Below, one piece after another: positions 4,534-6,438 of a stretch of DNA of 6,438 nucleotides. Within the stretch, counting starts at the first letter, position 1. Each line of letters begins with the position of its first letter. The stretch is from Bacteroidaceae bacterium (GTDB lineage Bacteria; Bacteroidota; Bacteroidia; Bacteroidales; Bacteroidaceae). Below the pieces are notes generated by a model. That model made no database searches. It saw only the letters and a program-made list of their open reading frames with translations, and was not told where the DNA came from. A program made the position numbers and the translations under genes. The stretch spans positions 1-6,438 of the forward strand of contig JAGCWG010000569.1 in NCBI GenBank assembly GCA_017961965.1. Direction: 5' to 3'.

Positions 4534-5925
4534 ATGTATTGGAAACAATTAATTGCTTTAATCACAGCAAGCATAGCGTTCGTATCATGCGATGACAACA
4601 CGTCAACGCTCGGTATGGACATGATACCAGCATCTGACCTCGTAACCAAGACATACAGGACTTACGAAGTCAAGACATCATCATTCGCAGTAGGCGACTC
4701 TGTGCTCTCACGCACAAGTACATCCTACTTCGGACAGTACACCGACCCTATAACCAGCTCAACCGTGAAGAGCGACTTCCTCTCACAGTTCAACAGCCCT
4801 ATGCACAAGGTTGAAGGCACATTGGTGGGCGACACAGCATTCTCCACAAGCATCGTACTGACCATCGATAAGTTCGTAGGCGACTCACTCGCACCACTCA
4901 GCGTCGAGGTATATGAACTTGACTCACTTCTCGATGCCAACAAGGATTACTACACCAACATCGACCCTTCAAAGTTCATCAAGAAGGGAGCAAAGCCTGT
5001 TGGCGTGGCACGCTTCACTGCATCCGACCGTTCACTCGCTGACACCACACGCCAGCGTTACCATACAAACGGAATTAAACAGGTGACCATACCCCTCAAC
5101 AACGAGATTGGCACAAGCATCATCAAGGCAGTAAGCCAAGACCCAACACTCACAGAGCCAGAGAACTGGCACAAGAGTGGCGTAAGAGGCAGCAAAGGCT
5201 TCTACTTCAAGTTGAGCAGTGGCGACGGAGCTATGTTCTACATCAGCAGTAGCTACATTTACATTCCATACATGGCAAAGCAGGAAGATGGAGATATAGA
5301 CACTCTCTACAACATCCTTGAGGGAACAGAAGAAGTGGTACAGGCATCACGCTTCGAGTCACACAATATCGAGGCTCTCATGAAAGATACTGATGCAACA
5401 TATCTCAAGTGTCCAGCAGGTGTATTCACAATGGCAGAACTGCCAATCGACAGCATCAGCGCAAACGACACCATCAACTCAGCATCCATCAAGTTCACAC
5501 GCTACAACGATGATGCAGAGACGCTCAACAAGATTGACAAGCAGTATCGCCTCGGTGTTCCTACCACTGTACTCTTGGTACGTTATGATGACTACATCAA
5601 CGGTTTCTTCGAGAGCTACAAGCTGGCTGACAACGTGACATCATATCTCACAACATTCAATGCGAGCACCAACAGTTACACGTTCAACAACATATCACGT
5701 CTCATCACAACCATGCTTCAGGAAAAGAAGAATGGTACAGCCACAGCCAACTGCAACAAGGTACTCATCATCCCTGTTGAGACGACCACAGTACAGGCAA
5801 GCGCCTACTCTGCAGAAACCGTGGTAAAGATAAACCACGACTTCAGTATGAAGAGCGCTCGTCTCGTAGGCGGAAAGGACGGAGGTGTCCAGATTGAAGT
5901 GATTTACAGCAGATTCATAAGATAA
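4534..5925 (+). CDS. DUF4270-like lipoprotein
   Basis: A 463-residue predicted lipoprotein. The N-terminus MYWKQLIALITASIAFVSC has a short basic start, a hydrophobic stretch and a Cys at residue 19 followed by DDN. Signal peptidase II cleavage before Cys19 is expected, and the acidic residues after Cys resemble surface-export signals of Bacteroidota lipoproteins. The mature start, DDNTSTLG, and the early pattern SYFGQYTDPITSSTVKSDFLSQF (about residues 64-86) are what I associate with DUF4270 proteins, a family of unknown function found in Bacteroidota. The rest is rich in Ser, Thr, Asn and Asp with alternating beta-strand patterns, suggesting an extracytoplasmic beta-rich protein. There are no catalytic motifs I recognise and no other membrane segments. 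ATG 4534 is the only start that gives the signal sequence. It lies 96 bp after the GT5-like gene and is probably co-transcribed with it. A terminator follows. Confidence 0.85.
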   Translation: MYWKQLIALITASIAFVSCDDNTSTLGMDMIPASDLVTKTYRTYEVKTSSFAVGDSVLSRTSTSYFGQYTDPITSSTVKSDFLSQFNSPMHKVEGTLVGDTAFSTSIVLTIDKFVGDSLAPLSVEVYELDSLLDANKDYYTNIDPSKFIKKGAKPVGVARFTASDRSLADTTRQRYHTNGIKQVTIPLNNEIGTSIIKAVSQDPTLTEPENWHKSGVRGSKGFYFKLSSGDGAMFYISSSYIYIPYMAKQEDGDIDTLYNILEGTEEVVQASRFESHNIEALMKDTDATYLKCPAGVFTMAELPIDSISANDTINSASIKFTRYNDDAETLNKIDKQYRLGVPTTVLLVRYDDYINGFFESYKLADNVTSYLTTFNASTNSYTFNNISRLITTMLQEKKNGTATANCNKVLIIPVETTTVQASAYSAETVVKINHDFSMKSARLVGGKDGGVQIEVIYSRFIR

Positions 5926-5945
5926 GTGAAGAGTGAAAAGTGAAA
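5925..5945. repeat. Three AGTGAAR heptamers starting in the DUF4270 stop codon
   Basis: AGTGAAG, AGTGAAA and AGTGAAA follow each other exactly. The first A is the last base of the stop codon TAA (5923-5925). The unit differs from the AATT heptamers elsewhere but shares the 7-bp period and the position at a gene boundary. The last units can pair imperfectly with TTTTACTTTT about 10 bases downstream. Confidence 0.6.
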
Positions 5946-5986
5946 AAAATATTTTACTTTTTCGATGACTTATCAAAAAACAATAT

Positions 5987-6021
5987 AAGTGGAATGGCAG
6001 TTTAGTCATTCCACTTTTTTT
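5987..6021 (+). terminator. Intrinsic terminator after the DUF4270 gene
   Basis: AAGTGGAATG (5987-5996) and CATTCCACTT (6007-6016) form a perfect 10-bp stem around a 10-base loop, followed by TTTTT to 6021. This ends the likely GT5-like/DUF4270 transcription unit, 62 bases after the stop. Confidence 0.9.
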
Positions 6022-6162
6022 ATACTATCATCTTCCAAAACAGCGATAGAGAGCCCTCGCCACATCCTGAAATATAGGGATTTGGGGTAGGTCATGGAGC
6101 ACTTGTTTTCTTTTGTCCTATCATTTAACGAAAAAATGCACTCATAATTATATAATAGTTCG

Positions 6163-6170
6163 TATTTTTG
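6163..6170 (+). promoter_or_regulatory. Promoter box TATTTTTG for the last gene
   Basis: TATTTTTG matches TAnnTTTG and is followed by CAG, giving a predicted transcription start near 6176-6178 and a leader of about 23 bases to ATG 6200. No TTG is present at the expected -33 distance, which may mean an activator is needed. The rest of 6022-6162 holds no ORF, RNA gene or repeat that I can support. Confidence 0.5.
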
Positions 6171-6199
6171 CAGTTATTCCTATACTAATAAAAATAATT

Positions 6200-6438
6200 A
6201 TGAGAAAATTATTCATTACTACCATTGCATGCCTGACCTGCTTGAGCGTCAGCGCACAACCAACACTGAAGGAAGGAGAAATGCCACAGTTACCAGCATT
6301 TCCCGACATTCCTGCACCACAGCCATTAGGGTCTGTGACGATGGGTGACAACAAGACATTCCAGGAAGTACAACTCGACATACCAATCACGCAAGGTCCG
6401 TACCGTGCAAGCTGGGCGTCAATAGAGAAGAACTATCC
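6200..6438 (+). CDS. Secreted protein, N-terminus only; possibly GH29 alpha-L-fucosidase
   Basis: The frame is open from ATG 6200 to the window edge (79 full codons). Residues 1-19 form a type I signal peptide: basic MRK, a hydrophobic core, then SVSA before Gln20, so export to the periplasm or beyond is expected. After a Pro-rich linker (PQLPAFPDIPAPQPLG), the segment ITQGPYRASWASIEKNYP (62-79) resembles the stretch just before the catalytic domain of Bacteroidota GH29 alpha-L-fucosidases, where a GP-x(4)-W-x-S motif precedes PEWFRDAKFGIW. That resemblance is from memory, and the catalytic domain lies outside the window, so the family is tentative. The CDS itself is well supported by its promoter box, leader and signal peptide. 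Confidence 0.75.
   Translation, partial: MRKLFITTIACLTCLSVSAQPTLKEGEMPQLPAFPDIPAPQPLGSVTMGDNKTFQEVQLDIPITQGPYRASWASIEKNY

Noticed and set aside
6148..6390. An 80-codon minus-strand frame at the right end
   Set aside because: It overlaps the signal-peptide gene and its promoter box; the predicted product is low-complexity with no supporting signals.

Overview
The window looks like the chromosome of a Bacteroidota bacterium, most likely in the Prevotella/Segatella group. Three things point there. Genes are preceded by the Bacteroidota promoter box TAnnTTTG (TATCTTTG, TACCTTTG, TATTTTTG). Start codons lack Shine-Dalgarno sequences and have A-rich leaders instead. A DUF4270-type lipoprotein is present, a family I know only from this phylum. 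All genes I accept are on the + strand.

Layout. (1) Bases 2-79 are the last 25 codons of an upstream gene whose C-terminus looks like the final strand of an outer-membrane beta-barrel. (2) An intergenic region of short AT-rich repeats leads into the promoter of aspS (337-2121), a full-length bacterial aspartyl-tRNA synthetase with a strong terminator. (3) A well-formed promoter drives tRNA-Lys(CUU) (2398-2470), which has its own terminator. (4) 2526-3335 encodes a WalJ/YycJ-like metallo-beta-lactamase-fold hydrolase. (5) A second repeat-rich region holds a perfect 17-bp hairpin and the promoter of 3616-4437. That gene encodes a protein related to the N-terminal half of glycogen synthase (GT5) without the usual catalytic residues. 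(6) 96 bp later comes a DUF4270-like lipoprotein (4534-5925), followed by a terminator. (7) A secreted protein starts at 6200 and runs off the window; it may be the N-terminus of a GH29 alpha-L-fucosidase.

How it fits together. aspS and tRNA-Lys are translation housekeeping genes with independent promoters. The GT5-like protein and the DUF4270 lipoprotein probably form one transcription unit, and I recall this pairing from other Bacteroidota genomes. Their joint role is unknown to me.

The most unusual structure is intergenic. Degenerate tandem repeats with an exact 7-bp period (mostly AATTnnn) occupy the junctions before aspS, after the MBL gene, and between the GT5-like and DUF4270 genes. 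A related heptamer run (AGTGAAR) sits after the DUF4270 gene. They often touch gene boundaries: one supplies the stop codon of the MBL gene, one begins right after the GT5-like stop, one ends on the base before the DUF4270 start codon, and one begins on the last base of the DUF4270 stop. Two of these regions also carry a 39-bp core sequence (35/39 identical) in opposite orientations, bracketing the aspS-tRNA-MBL block.
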